Assembly: GCF_022662475.1 (NCBI RefSeq)
Contig: NZ_JAKNQQ010000017.1
Span: 1 to 37,305, forward strand
Length of the DNA stretch: 37,305 nucleotides
Direction of reading: 5' to 3'
Origin: Sphingomonas sp. TREG-RG-20F-R18-01
Lineage (GTDB): Bacteria; Pseudomonadota; Alphaproteobacteria; Sphingomonadales; Sphingomonadaceae
Made by a program: the position numbers and the translations under genes. A model generated the notes under the pieces. That model was not told the DNA's origin. It did not search any database and saw only the letters and a program-made list of their open reading frames with translations. Shown one piece after another: positions 1 through 7,791 of this stretch (within the stretch, counting starts at the first letter, position 1; each line of letters begins with the position of its first letter).

Positions 1-152
1 CCATGGATCGGGCCCATCACGCGTACCGGCATCGGCATACCGACGAGATGCTTCAAAGGGACGGCAACCGCGACCAGTAGTAACAGCGTAGTCGCCTCCA
101 CAAGCGAGCTTAGCTCAAGCCTTTGCAATTGCGCCGTTTCTTGCTGCTCCAT
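1..152 (-). CDS. DUF3817 family membrane protein, N-terminal part (runs off the window)
   Basis: Reading the minus strand from the ATG at 150-152 gives 50 residues with no stop before the window edge, so only the N-terminus is present. After a short polar leader, a hydrophobic helix (ATTLLLLVAVAVPLKHL) is followed by GMPMPVRVMGPIHG. That pattern of a first helix, PLK, and a Pro/Gly-rich turn ending in HG matches DUF3817 integral membrane proteins as I recall them. A GAGGA ribosome-binding site lies 7 bases upstream and overlaps the stop of the preceding DUF6010 gene, so the two are probably co-transcribed with tetR. Function unknown. The frame is too short for the usual ORF cut-off, but start, spacing and family pattern agree. 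Confidence 0.72.
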   Translation of the reverse strand, partial: MEQQETAQLQRLELSSLVEATTLLLLVAVAVPLKHLVGMPMPVRVMGPIH

Positions 153-156
153 TTCA

Positions 157-585
157 TCATCCTCGCTGTTGACTGGCCGCCGGAGCGCGGCCCCAAGGCG
201 ACGGCGCGCCCAGGAGATACCAACCGGCGATGAACGGGTCACAGACGAAGCAGCCGAAGGAGGACGAAGGCGCAAACGGAATCATCGGATTGCCATACAG
301 ATCGTGAGCAATATCCCAACCGCTGTGGAGCAGCCAAGCGACCCCGATTGCGCGGTAGTCCGCCAGACCATGGAAAGCGAGCAGCGTGATGACGGCGCAG
401 AACGCCAGTTCCCACGGTCCAAACCCGCCGCGGAAATAGGCCGCGCCCGCGCCGGCGACGAACACAGCACTGAACTTCTGCCGCCCCGGCTCGCGGATCA
501 ACGCGCACAGTGCAATGAAAACGAAGGCGACGACAATGGGCGAGATCACGCCCAAAACGGAGACGTGCGTAGGCATGGCGATCAT
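157..585 (-). CDS. DUF6010 family integral membrane protein
   Basis: Predicted 142-residue inner-membrane protein of unknown function. It is almost wholly hydrophobic, with about four membrane segments. Landmarks are the first helix after MPTHVS, the stretch FVAGAGAAYFRGGFGPWELAF, then HGLADYRAIGVAWLLHSGWD and a SSFGC motif near the C-terminus; this combination matches DUF6010 proteins in my recall of the family. The frame stays open far upstream, but the ATG at 583-585 is preferred: it has an AGAAAGG ribosome-binding site 8 bases upstream and overlaps the tetR stop by four bases (ATGA), the usual sign of translational coupling. The regulator upstream probably controls it. No catalytic motif is visible. 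Confidence 0.8.
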   Translation of the reverse strand: MIAMPTHVSVLGVISPIVVAFVFIALCALIREPGRQKFSAVFVAGAGAAYFRGGFGPWELAFCAVITLLAFHGLADYRAIGVAWLLHSGWDIAHDLYGNPMIPFAPSSSFGCFVCDPFIAGWYLLGAPSPWGRAPAASQQRG

Positions 586-1193
586 AAAACCGGCCTTTCT
601 TGGGGTTGAGTCGCGTGTCGTTCGACGAGCGCGGCAAGTGCAGTGCGCGCTCGCGAGTCCGCGGCGGGATCGCGCAGGAAGCGGGCGGAAGCGTGGTGGG
701 TTAGATAGATCCCGCACAACTCCCACACGATCTGCGCCGCGTCGGTCTCGGACCTTAAATGGCGGAGCTCGACCGCCCGGCGGACAAGTGCGTCGAGCAT
801 TCCTCGCCATTGCTGCTCGAGCTGGACACCATAGGCGCGTACCTCCCCTTCCAGATCGTCGAGTTCGAACAAGGCAGCCGCAACAGGGCACCCACCGGGC
901 AGTCCCGCACGAGCCGACCAGCCCAGCCACCGCTCGACCAGCGCCAGCAGCCGCGGCAATCCCTCTGGTTCCGCAAGGGCCGGCTCAACGACATGCTTCC
1001 GTGCGACCACGACCATGCGTCCGAGCAGGTCCAGTTGCAGCCGCGCCTTGGAATTGAAGTGCGCAAACAGCCCGCTCTTCGAGAGGCCACTCTCGCGCGC
1101 GAGCATGCCGAGCGTCACGCCAGACAGGCCTTCGACGCTCAGCAGCCTGAGTCCGGTGTCGAGCAACAAGTCCTTGGTGGTTTGGGCAGCCAT
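582..1193 (-). CDS. TetR/AcrR family transcriptional regulator
   Basis: A 203-residue repressor-type protein. The N-terminal helix-turn-helix is clear: VTLGMLARESGLSKSGLFAHF, with the TetR signature of a Gly-Leu-Ser-Lys-Ser turn followed by an aromatic-rich recognition helix. The C-terminal ligand-binding part is all-helical and contains PGGCPVAAALFE, a conserved turn in one TetR C-terminal subfamily. A TTG codon in the same frame lies three codons upstream (1200-1202), but the ATG at 1191-1193 is preferred. A perfect 12-bp palindrome sits 10 bases upstream, which suggests autoregulation. The gene heads a three-gene minus-strand unit with the DUF6010 and DUF3817 membrane proteins, so its ligand may be something those proteins handle. 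Ligand unknown. Confidence 0.88.
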   Translation of the reverse strand: MAAQTTKDLLLDTGLRLLSVEGLSGVTLGMLARESGLSKSGLFAHFNSKARLQLDLLGRMVVVARKHVVEPALAEPEGLPRLLALVERWLGWSARAGLPGGCPVAAALFELDDLEGEVRAYGVQLEQQWRGMLDALVRRAVELRHLRSETDAAQIVWELCGIYLTHHASARFLRDPAADSRARTALAALVERHATQPQERPVL

Positions 1194-1203
1194 GCGCGTC
1201 AAT

Positions 1204-1215
1204 ACGACCGGTCGT
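1204..1215. promoter_or_regulatory. Candidate TetR operator palindrome
   Basis: ACGACCGGTCGT is a perfect 12-bp inverted repeat just upstream of the tetR start. It is the size and composition often bound by TetR dimers and is placed to block tetR transcription. That it binds the neighbouring TetR is inferred from position. Confidence 0.6.
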
Positions 1216-2207
1216 GCTATTTGGCAAGATAGTCTGCGGGACGCTGGGCGGCCAAATGGCGAGTCGACGGCGTGGATGATCAGGTCCGATGTTTTGTGAT
1301 CCTTGCTGAGAGCCTTTGCGAATACGAAGGATTGTCTAGAGGCGACCCCGGATCACGCCATGCGGCGGCTAGCAGCATCTGCCTATTGTTGGCCGCCAAC
1401 CGCACAGGACCGTCGATGCGGTGGCCTTTTCCCCGCGGGTCTGTGACGGTCTAGTCGCTGGACCGGATCGCTTCAGTAAACGCGAGTTGTGGGGCACGGC
1501 GAAGCTGCTCCATGGTATCACGACACCATGCCGCGCCAGAAAGGACGGCGCTGCCCAAAACACCATCTTGCAAGGCGCCAGTCGACGCTCGACACGCTTT
1601 CAATTTTCCGGCGTGCTGGCGTGACGCAATAATCTGGAAGATCGATCGGCTTGGCCTCGCGATCCGGGGGCTGATCGAACCCGCGGCCGACCTGCCCACT
1701 CGCAAGGCGAATTTGGTCCCTGACGGACGGGTTTGCTACGTTTAACCCCACGGGCCGGCTCCTCGAAGCGTTGATCGCCGCGTGTTTGGGGACGACCAGC
1801 GCGGCCTCTACGCGGCGCCGCACCGTTTGCTCGAACCCGCGAGCGGAAGATGGAGGCCTCACGGAACCGCCCTTGCCAGTTTGTGCTGAACGTTCATCAA
1901 TGCCGTGCGCGAGCTTCGAGTGGGGGTTAGTAGGATCAGCGACAGGCGAGGTTGCAGCGCACTTCCTCGCGCAGCCGGCGTTTTGATGTGTTGCCGTACA
2001 GGCGCCTACCCCTTGGGCAATGCAGGTCGATACGGCGCTCGTACGTAGCCCGGGGTTCGTCCGAAGATCCGAACCATCTTCAAAGCGGCCAATAATCAGC
2101 TTCTTTGACAGGTGTGTTCCCGCAAACGAAGAATAATCAGGAGCGTCGTTTTGAGCATGTGCCAGATAGGTAACCGCCTCATTCTCGATACCTCAAGGAT
2201 ACAACAC
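1216..2207. other. About 1 kb without a recognisable gene
   Basis: Several open frames of 60-115 codons cross this stretch on both strands (the longest is minus 1518-1862), but none has a family pattern I recognise or a convincing ribosome-binding site, and they overlap one another. The last part (about 2100-2207) probably carries the promoter of the dehydrogenase relic downstream. A short direct repeat (AATAATCAG) occurs twice near 2091-2152. It may be the remains of a deleted gene next to the decayed dehydrogenase; no specific relic was identified. Confidence 0.4.
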
Positions 2208-3053
2208 ATGCAGATTGGCTTTATCGGCCTAGGCGCCAGGGTAAGCGCGAGGGCAAAAAATCTTGCTGCGGAGGGGCATCACGTCCGGGCGTGGAACCGC
2301 TCTGGTGGCGCGATCACCGGGGTGACGATGGTAGAAACTGCTGCCGAGGCCTTCGATGCCGATGCGGTCCTGACCATGCTGTCGGACGACGACGCGATCC
2401 GCGCCGTCGTGCTGGCGCCCGATCTGCTTAGGGCGCTCGCGCCGGACTGGTCCATGTCGTCACGGCGACGATTTCGGTCGCCTTCTCGCAGAATCTCGTG
2501 GCAGCACACTCCCGCGCCGGCGTTGGCTAGGTCGCTGCGCCCGCGCTCGGCCGGCCCGATGTTGCCGCAAAAGGGCGAACTCAACATCCTAGTCGGTGGC
2601 GACCCGAAAGCGATCGATTCCATCCGCCCGATCTTCGAGGTAATTAGTGGCCGAATCTGGCCGGTGGGCGCAGATGCGCCGACCGCCGATGCCGCCAAGA
2701 TTGCGTGTAACATGATGATCGCCAGGGCGATCGAAGCAATGGCGGAAGCCGTGGTGCTGACCGAGACGAACGGACTGCCACGCGAGGAGTTTTTCGCGCT
2801 CATCCTCGGCACGTTGTTCGGCAGCCGGTCGTATAAAGTCTATTCCAACAACATCGCCAGGAGCGAATACCAGCCCGATTTCAAGGCGACCCTCGGCCTC
2901 AAGGACCTCCGCCTCGCGCGGGAAGCCGCCAGGGATATGGGCAAGGCGCTGCCTATGTTGAATGCCGTGCATGAGCGCATGGCTCAGGCAGTGGACGCCG
3001 GGTTCGGCGATCAGGACTGGTCGGCGATGGCCAAGTTCACAATCGAAAACTAA
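2208..3053 (+). pseudogene. NAD(P)-dependent beta-hydroxyacid dehydrogenase (6PGDH-like), decayed by two compensating frameshifts
   Basis: The frame is open for 281 codons and both ends are clearly of the 3-hydroxyisobutyrate dehydrogenase/6PGDH-like family: N-terminal IGFIGLG and WNRS, C-terminal helices KIACNMMIARAIEAMAEA, LGLKDLRLA and GDQDWSAMAKF. The middle (about 2444-2572) has no family character. Read one base out of phase, the same DNA gives the expected GLVHVVTATISVAF...NLVAAHSRAGVG, then a TAG stop, then VAAPALGRP, so a one-base loss near 2444 and a gain of one A in the AAAA run near 2570 cancel out. The scrambled part removes the substrate-binding loop. The Rossmann motif is also damaged: GLGARV replaces the expected GLGxMG. 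Start: ATG 2208 with AAGGA upstream. Probably non-functional. Confidence 0.75.
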
Positions 3054-3191
3054 CGTCCGGACAGTCGGCGCCGTACGTCTCTGCCGCAGGCGGCCCTCAT
3101 GCAGACATTCAGGCTCGGTCACTTCGCGTGGAATATGCTAGCGTTCGCTAAGTGCCCGGCCAGCGCGAGCCTGCAAATCGGCACGATGTTT

Positions 3192-3776
3192 TCAAGCCTT
3201 GCTACGGCTACGGGTTGTGAGGACGTCGATTAGCAAGCCGATCGTGCCTTCAATACTGCCCAACCCCTTTGTTTCGCTGGCGCGTCCGCCCAGCTCCAGA
3301 TCGATTGCGCCGTGCAGCGTCGCGTAGATCAGTCCAGTCAGGCCCGCGGTTTCGCCTTGCGGCAGGACGCGATCCTGCTGGCATCGAGCAACGATCAAAC
3401 TGAATGCCTGAAACGACGCTAGCGCTGCGCGTGTCAGACTTGGCCCGGGCAACAACCCAGGATCGCTGAACAGCAGCCGGTAGCGCGCTTTGTGCTCGCG
3501 GGCGTAGTCGATCAGCACCGCCACGGAGTTGCGCAAGACCGTCTCGGCCTGCCCAACTCTGTTATTCTGTGCCTCGAACGCCTCGCGCAAGTAGACGAAG
3601 TCCCGTTCGGCGACCGCGGCGAGCAATGCGCTCCGATCTCGGAAGTGCCGGTAGGGCGCGTTGTGCGAGACGTCCACCTGCTCGGCGACGGCGCGCAGCG
3701 TTACGGCGCTCTGGCCGCCGCTGTCGAGAAGTTTCGACGCGGCCGAGACAAGCTGCTCCTTGGTGGTTTCGACCAT
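3192..3776 (-). CDS. TetR/AcrR family transcriptional regulator
   Basis: A 194-residue TetR-type repressor. The N-terminal DNA-binding domain reads TLRAVAEQVDVSHNAPYRHF, with the Ser-His-Asn-Ala-Pro-Tyr-Arg-His-Phe recognition helix typical of the subgroup that carries a WHG-like C-terminal domain (here TLHGAIDLELGG near the end). The frame is open 21 codons further upstream, but that extension would run through the operator pair, so the ATG at 3774-3776 (MVETTKEQ) is chosen. It is divergent from an SDR gene starting at 3854, and two identical palindromes lie in the 77-base gap. The simplest reading is that it represses itself and the SDR until the SDR substrate, perhaps an aldehyde or ketone, is present. 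Ligand unknown. Confidence 0.87.
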   Translation of the reverse strand: MVETTKEQLVSAASKLLDSGGQSAVTLRAVAEQVDVSHNAPYRHFRDRSALLAAVAERDFVYLREAFEAQNNRVGQAETVLRNSVAVLIDYAREHKARYRLLFSDPGLLPGPSLTRAALASFQAFSLIVARCQQDRVLPQGETAGLTGLIYATLHGAIDLELGGRASETKGLGSIEGTIGLLIDVLTTRSRSKA

Positions 3777-3798
3777 CCAACAAACATGGCACGGTGAC

Positions 3799-3840
3799 GT
3801 TGACAACGTCAACCCGACTGCCCACGTTGACAACGTCAAC
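3799..3840. promoter_or_regulatory. Tandem operator: two identical palindromes between tetR and the SDR gene
   Basis: GTTGACAACGTCAAC occurs at 3799-3813 and again, unchanged, at 3826-3840. Each copy is an inverted repeat (GTTGAC, three-base centre, GTCAAC), and the copies start 27 bases apart. The second ends one base before the TAAGGAGG ribosome-binding region of the SDR gene, so binding would shut off both divergent genes. Assignment to the adjacent TetR is by position. Confidence 0.75.
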
Positions 3841-3853
3841 TAAGGAGGGCGTT

Positions 3854-4810
3854 ATGATCGACGTTGTGACTGGCATAACTGAGCAAGCGCAAGGGCGCCG
3901 GACGTTCGTTGTTACCGGTGGAAACAGCGGACTAGGCTTTGAGTGCGCGTCGGTCTTGGCCCAGGACAGCAGCAACGTCGTCGTCGTCGCTTGCCGGGAT
4001 GTGCGCCAAGGCGAACAAGCCGTTGCCCGAATGAAAGGCGTTCACGACAATGTTACGGTGCTGCCGTTGGATCTGGCCGATCAGGGGTCGATTCGCAGGT
4101 TTGTCGACACGTGTCGGGATCGTCACTTCCCGCCGCTGGCTGGTCTCGTTTGCAACGCGGGTGGACAGAATGTCGCCGTTCCTACGAAAACCAGGGATGG
4201 CTACGAGACGACCTTTGCGGTCAATCATCTGGGCCATTACTTGCTGACGCGCCTGATGCTACCCGACCTTGCGGCGGATGCGCAGATTACCTTCACGTCG
4301 AGCGGAACGCACGACCCCGCACAGAGGACCGGCATGCCCGAGCCGCGCTACACGACCGCTCAGGCCCTGGCACACGACTTTGAGCCTGGCATGCAGGCTG
4401 GCCAACGCCGCTATACGACATCCAAGCTCTGCAATATCTACACGAGCTACGAATACACGCGGCGTCTGGCGGCATTGGCGGAACCACGGCTCCATTCGCT
4501 GCGGGTCAACGCGTTCGATCCCGGCCTGATGCCCGCGACCGCGCTGGCGCGGACCTACTCAGCGCCGCTTCGCTTCATATCGAGGTATATCCTACCCTTG
4601 TTGGCGCTGTTCATGAAGAACATTCATAGCCCGGCCACCTCGGGGCGGCGGCTTGCCTTGCTGGCCTCGGGGAGCGAAGGACCGACCACCGGAAAATACT
4701 TTTCCAATGGGCACGAGACGAGGTCGTCGGTGGCATCGTATGACACGCGCAACGCCCTCGACCTCTGGGAAACCAGCGCCGAGATGACCGGTATTCCGTC
4801 AAACCTCTGA
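3854..4810 (+). CDS. Short-chain dehydrogenase/reductase, protochlorophyllide reductase/retinol dehydrogenase-like
   Basis: A 318-residue NAD(P)H-dependent oxidoreductase. The SDR fingerprint is complete: the nucleotide-binding glycine motif TGGNSGLG near residue 20, NAG followed by GQN, the strand FAVNHLGHYLLT, the catalytic TSS serine region and YTTSK containing the catalytic Tyr and Lys. Length and the long segment after the active site resemble the light-independent relatives of protochlorophyllide reductase and WW-domain oxidoreductases. Start: ATG 3854 with a strong AAGGAGG six bases upstream; the longer open frame upstream reads through the operator pair and is ignored. Divergent from the TetR gene and very probably controlled by it. 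Substrate unknown. Confidence 0.88.
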   Translation: MIDVVTGITEQAQGRRTFVVTGGNSGLGFECASVLAQDSSNVVVVACRDVRQGEQAVARMKGVHDNVTVLPLDLADQGSIRRFVDTCRDRHFPPLAGLVCNAGGQNVAVPTKTRDGYETTFAVNHLGHYLLTRLMLPDLAADAQITFTSSGTHDPAQRTGMPEPRYTTAQALAHDFEPGMQAGQRRYTTSKLCNIYTSYEYTRRLAALAEPRLHSLRVNAFDPGLMPATALARTYSAPLRFISRYILPLLALFMKNIHSPATSGRRLALLASGSEGPTTGKYFSNGHETRSSVASYDTRNALDLWETSAEMTGIPSNL

Positions 4811-4945
4811 CCTTTGTTGATGGGACCGCCGGCGTTCGACGAATGATCTCATTCCGGGCGCTCCGCACACATCATTAAACGCCGTCGAAGCGGTCGTCAT
4901 GAAAGATCGCGCGCCCTCCAAAGCCTGCTTTACGGCAAGCTTTTT

Positions 4946-4975
4946 GGCCGCGATCCGCCATTTAGGATCACGGCC
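4946..4975. terminator. Hairpin between convergent genes
   Basis: GGCCGCGATCC pairs with GGATCACGGCC across an 8-base loop, with one mismatch. It lies between the SDR gene (ending 4810) and the ene-reductase gene (ending 4996), which converge. There is no T-run on the correct side for either strand, so it is a weak terminator candidate. Confidence 0.35.
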
Positions 4976-4995
4976 ACGATTTGTTTCAGATAGGC

Positions 4996-6114
4996 TTAGA
5001 CCAACTCGCCCAAGGCGGCCGGCTCAAAGCCCTTGAGGCCATTGGCGTCACCTGCACGTACCTTGGCGGCCCATCGCGGATCGCTGATAAGGGCGCGCCC
5101 GACCGCGATCAGATCGAACTCATCGCGCTCCATGCGGCTAACGAGCCGGTCCAATCCCACGCTGGTCGAAGATTCGCCACCGAACGCAGCCATGAAGTCG
5201 CCCGAAAGGCCGACAGATCCGACGCTGATCGTCGTGGCACCTGTCAGCTTCTTCGCCCAGCCAGCAAAGTTCAGACCATTCTCGCCGTCTATGTCCGGAA
5301 ACTCCGGCTCCCAAAAGCGCCGCTGCGAGCAGTGCAACACATTGGCGCCAGCCTCAACCAGCGGCAGAAGCCAGTCAGTCATGAGGTCGGGCGTTTCCGC
5401 GAGCCGGGCGGCATAATCCTGCTGCTTCCACTGGCTGACGCGCAAGATAAGGGGGAAGTCGGGACCAACCGCTGACCGAATTGCCGCGACGACCTCGCCC
5501 GCGAAGCGCGACCGCTCGCGAATTGAGGTGCCGCCATAGCGATCGGTGCGATGGTTGGTGCCCGACCAGAAGAACTGGTCGACGAGGTAGCCGTGCGCGC
5601 CGTGCAGTTCGACCGTATCGAAGCCGAGCGACCTTGCCGCGGCGGCCGCCTTGGCGAACGCCGCCACCGTGTCCGCGATTGCCTCCTCGCTCATCGCCAC
5701 GCCTCTTGGTTGATCCGGCGCAAGCAGGCCGGACGGGCTTTCGATGACGGCCTCTGGCTCCCATCCGCTCATCCCGCTCACCGAGCCCGTGTGCCAAATC
5801 TGTGGTCCCATCCGGCCGCCCGCGCCATGCACCGCGTCGATCACCTGCTTCCATCCGCTGAGCGCCGCGTCGCCGTGGAAGAAGGGTATACCGGGCTCGT
5901 TTCGGGATGCCGGGCGATCGATCACGGTTCCTTCCGAGAGGATAAGACCGACCCCACCTTCCGCACGGCGCCGGTAATAGGCGGCGTTCGCCTCACCGGG
6001 GAGGCCGTCAGGCGCAAACGTCCGCGTCATGGGCGCCATAACGATTCGGTTTGGCAGTTCCATCGTGCCTAGGCGGAGGGGGCGAAACAGGGCACTCGTG
6101 GCAATGGCGGTCAT
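4996..6114 (-). CDS. Old Yellow Enzyme family NADH:flavin oxidoreductase (ene-reductase)
   Basis: A 372-residue FMN-dependent TIM-barrel enzyme expected to reduce activated C=C bonds of enones, quinones or nitro compounds using NAD(P)H. The family pattern is complete: LFRPLRLGTMELPNRIVMAPMTR at the N-terminus, QIWHTG, the substrate-binding pair in VELHGAHGYLVDQF, then NHRTDRYGG with the FMN-contacting Arg, and a C-terminal GRALISDPRW. The frame is open 34 codons further upstream, but MTAIATSALF at 6114 matches the family start and has GGAG about ten bases before it. It is divergent from an HxlR regulator whose likely operators lie in the gap. Cytoplasmic. The natural substrate cannot be read from sequence; detoxification of electrophiles is the usual role. 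Confidence 0.92.
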   Translation of the reverse strand: MTAIATSALFRPLRLGTMELPNRIVMAPMTRTFAPDGLPGEANAAYYRRRAEGGVGLILSEGTVIDRPASRNEPGIPFFHGDAALSGWKQVIDAVHGAGGRMGPQIWHTGSVSGMSGWEPEAVIESPSGLLAPDQPRGVAMSEEAIADTVAAFAKAAAAARSLGFDTVELHGAHGYLVDQFFWSGTNHRTDRYGGTSIRERSRFAGEVVAAIRSAVGPDFPLILRVSQWKQQDYAARLAETPDLMTDWLLPLVEAGANVLHCSQRRFWEPEFPDIDGENGLNFAGWAKKLTGATTISVGSVGLSGDFMAAFGGESSTSVGLDRLVSRMERDEFDLIAVGRALISDPRWAAKVRAGDANGLKGFEPAALGELV

Positions 6115-6144
6115 GACTATGGGCTCCGTTGATCCAGACCCACA

Positions 6145-6213
6145 CCAGGTATATCGAAGAAACCTGGCGTCAATAACGCACTGCATGTCGCCTAGGTATA
6201 TTCGAGGAAACCT
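6145..6213. promoter_or_regulatory. Two related imperfect palindromes between the ene-reductase and hxlR genes
   Basis: The first copy (6145-6167) is bounded by CCAGGT and ACCTGG and reads AGGTATATCGAAGAAACCT in its centre. The second (6194-6213) reads AGGTATATTCGAGGAAACCT. They are nearly the same sequence 47 bases apart. The second overlaps the hxlR ribosome-binding site and the first lies near the ene-reductase start, so one protein could control both genes. Probable HxlR sites, by position. Confidence 0.6.
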
Positions 6214-6214
6214 C

Positions 6215-6583
6215 ATGACTGAACCTCAGCGCTTCACCGTAAATTGCCCCAGCCGGCTGCTGTTCGATCAAATCGCCGACAAATGGTCGATGATGGTGCT
6301 GACCGTCCTCGACGACGGACCCTTGCGCTTCAATGTCATCAAACGACTGCTGGAGGGCGTGACGCAAAAAGCATTGACGCAGTGCCTGCGCCGGCTGGAA
6401 CGCAACGGTCTGGTTTCTCGTCGCGTCATTCCGCTATCCCCCGTCGCGGTGGAGTACGAGATCACCGAACTTGGTCGCTCGCTGCAGGAGCCGTTCAAAG
6501 CCCTGTACGCCTGGACAATACGTCACTTTGCCATCGTTGAAGATGCACGGGCGAGCTTCGATCAGCGTGCTCGTGCAGCCTGA
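6215..6583 (+). CDS. HxlR family transcriptional regulator (possible thiol-based sensor)
   Basis: A 122-residue winged-helix regulator. HxlR hallmarks: NCPSRLLFDQIADKWSMMVL at the start, then GPLRFNVIKRLLEGVTQKALTQCLRRLERNGLVSR, a wing ending in YEITELGRSL. A cysteine at residue 11, just before the first helix, is at the place where redox-sensing HxlR proteins such as YodB and QorR carry their reactive thiol; a second cysteine is in the recognition region (TQCLRR). The start at 6215 is set by GAGGAAA seven bases upstream; the longer open frame overlaps the divergent gene. It is divergent from the ene-reductase, as in known quinone- or aldehyde-responsive HxlR pairs. Thiol sensing is inferred. 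Confidence 0.88.
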   Translation: MTEPQRFTVNCPSRLLFDQIADKWSMMVLTVLDDGPLRFNVIKRLLEGVTQKALTQCLRRLERNGLVSRRVIPLSPVAVEYEITELGRSLQEPFKALYAWTIRHFAIVEDARASFDQRARAA

Positions 6584-6648
6584 TTATGTCAGCTCTTGGG
6601 CTACATTGCTTGCTTATATCTCATCGACAGTCGAACAGTTGTTTCGCG

Positions 6649-7563
6649 TCAAAACTGCTCGCCGACCAGTTCCTCGGTCTTCGACCATAAGGAGCGCGCA
6701 CGCTCGGGATTGAGCGCGTATGAGCGAACGCCAGATGATATGGCCGGATCATCAGTCACCTCAGCGACATGGCAGTCTTCACAGTATCGCGCGCCCACCT
6801 CGTCGGCAGGCGCGACCAGCCCAGCCCACACCGATGTCGCCGCACCCTGCCCGACCGTCTTCCATGCAAACGCGGAGGCGGCGGAAGGCTGAGCTTCGAT
6901 CAACTTGCGCGTGGTGTCGGTGAGCACCGCGCCAGGATGAACCGACGTGGCGCGAACACCCCCGGCTCGGTGTCGGCGATCAAACTCGACGGCAAAGAGG
7001 ATGGTGGCGGTCTTGGAACGGCGATATGCAGTGAGCGGGTCATAGGTAGTCCGCTCAAAGTTCGGATCGTCCAGGTCGACATCGGCACCGCGATGGCCCG
7101 CCGAGGAGACCATGACAAGCCGACCGCCGGGTTTGAATAGCTTGGCGATGCGGTTCACCAAAACGAAGTGCCCGAGATAATTGGTCCCGAACTGCGTCTC
7201 GAACCCGTCCGCGGTTGTTCCCTTTGGCATCGCCATCACACCGGCATTGGCGATGACGACATCGAACCGTTCGCCCACCTCCAGCAAGGCATCAGCGCAG
7301 GCGCGAACGCTCGCGAGCGAGGCAAGATCAAGCTCGACGAATCGAAGCCGCTCGGTCGACAAACCTCCTGGAGCCACTTGCGCCGTCGCTGCTTGCGCCT
7401 TGCCCAGGTCGCGGGCGGCACCCACGACATGAGCGCCGTGATCGAGGAGAACGCGAGCGGTCTCCACGCCGACACCCGCCGATACGCCGGTCACCAGCAC
7501 CCGGCGGCCGCCTAGATCGGTGTCCCGCAAAACCTCGTCCGCAGTGGTTGTTGCTCCGAACAT
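6649..7563 (-). CDS. Short-chain dehydrogenase/reductase
   Basis: A 304-residue NAD(P)-dependent reductase. Visible motifs: VLVTGVSAGVGVETA (coenzyme-binding TGxxxGxG), the ARDL that follows the second strand, DLASLASVRACAD, IANAGVMAMP, the serine strand LVMVSSAGHR and YRRSKTAT carrying catalytic Tyr and Lys, then SVHPGAVLT. This is the retinol dehydrogenase/oxidoreductase-like group that keeps a long C-terminal extension. Start: the ATG at 7561-7563 (MFGATTTADEVL) has GGAGAG eight bases upstream; seven further codons are open but have no ribosome-binding site. It converges with hxlR and stands alone, with about 230 bases between its start and the next gene. No regulator is adjacent. Substrate unknown. 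Confidence 0.88.
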   Translation of the reverse strand: MFGATTTADEVLRDTDLGGRRVLVTGVSAGVGVETARVLLDHGAHVVGAARDLGKAQAATAQVAPGGLSTERLRFVELDLASLASVRACADALLEVGERFDVVIANAGVMAMPKGTTADGFETQFGTNYLGHFVLVNRIAKLFKPGGRLVMVSSAGHRGADVDLDDPNFERTTYDPLTAYRRSKTATILFAVEFDRRHRAGGVRATSVHPGAVLTDTTRKLIEAQPSAASAFAWKTVGQGAATSVWAGLVAPADEVGARYCEDCHVAEVTDDPAISSGVRSYALNPERARSLWSKTEELVGEQF

Positions 7564-7791
7564 GACCGCTCTCCACCGCTTCATTTACGAGACCCAATCG
7601 CCGCCGGCGCCAGAGTCCGCCTATGGATCGGAAAGCCGCATAGCTTTTCACGTCGGCGGTATCGGCCGGACGCTTACCGCTTACGGCTCACGTGGCGTAG
7701 GACAGGGACTACCCTAATTGCGTGCCTAGGCAAACATCGTCTCTGGCCCTGCCAACTATGTTGGTCAAAAAGTGGCCATCAGTTTCTGACA

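Noticed and set aside
1518..1862. Minus-strand frame of 114 codons as a gene
   Set aside because: No family pattern, no ribosome-binding site, and overlapping frames on the other strand are equally long.
3139..3150. Short palindrome TAGCGTTCGCTA between convergent genes
   Set aside because: Stem of five pairs with a two-base centre and no T-run; likely chance.
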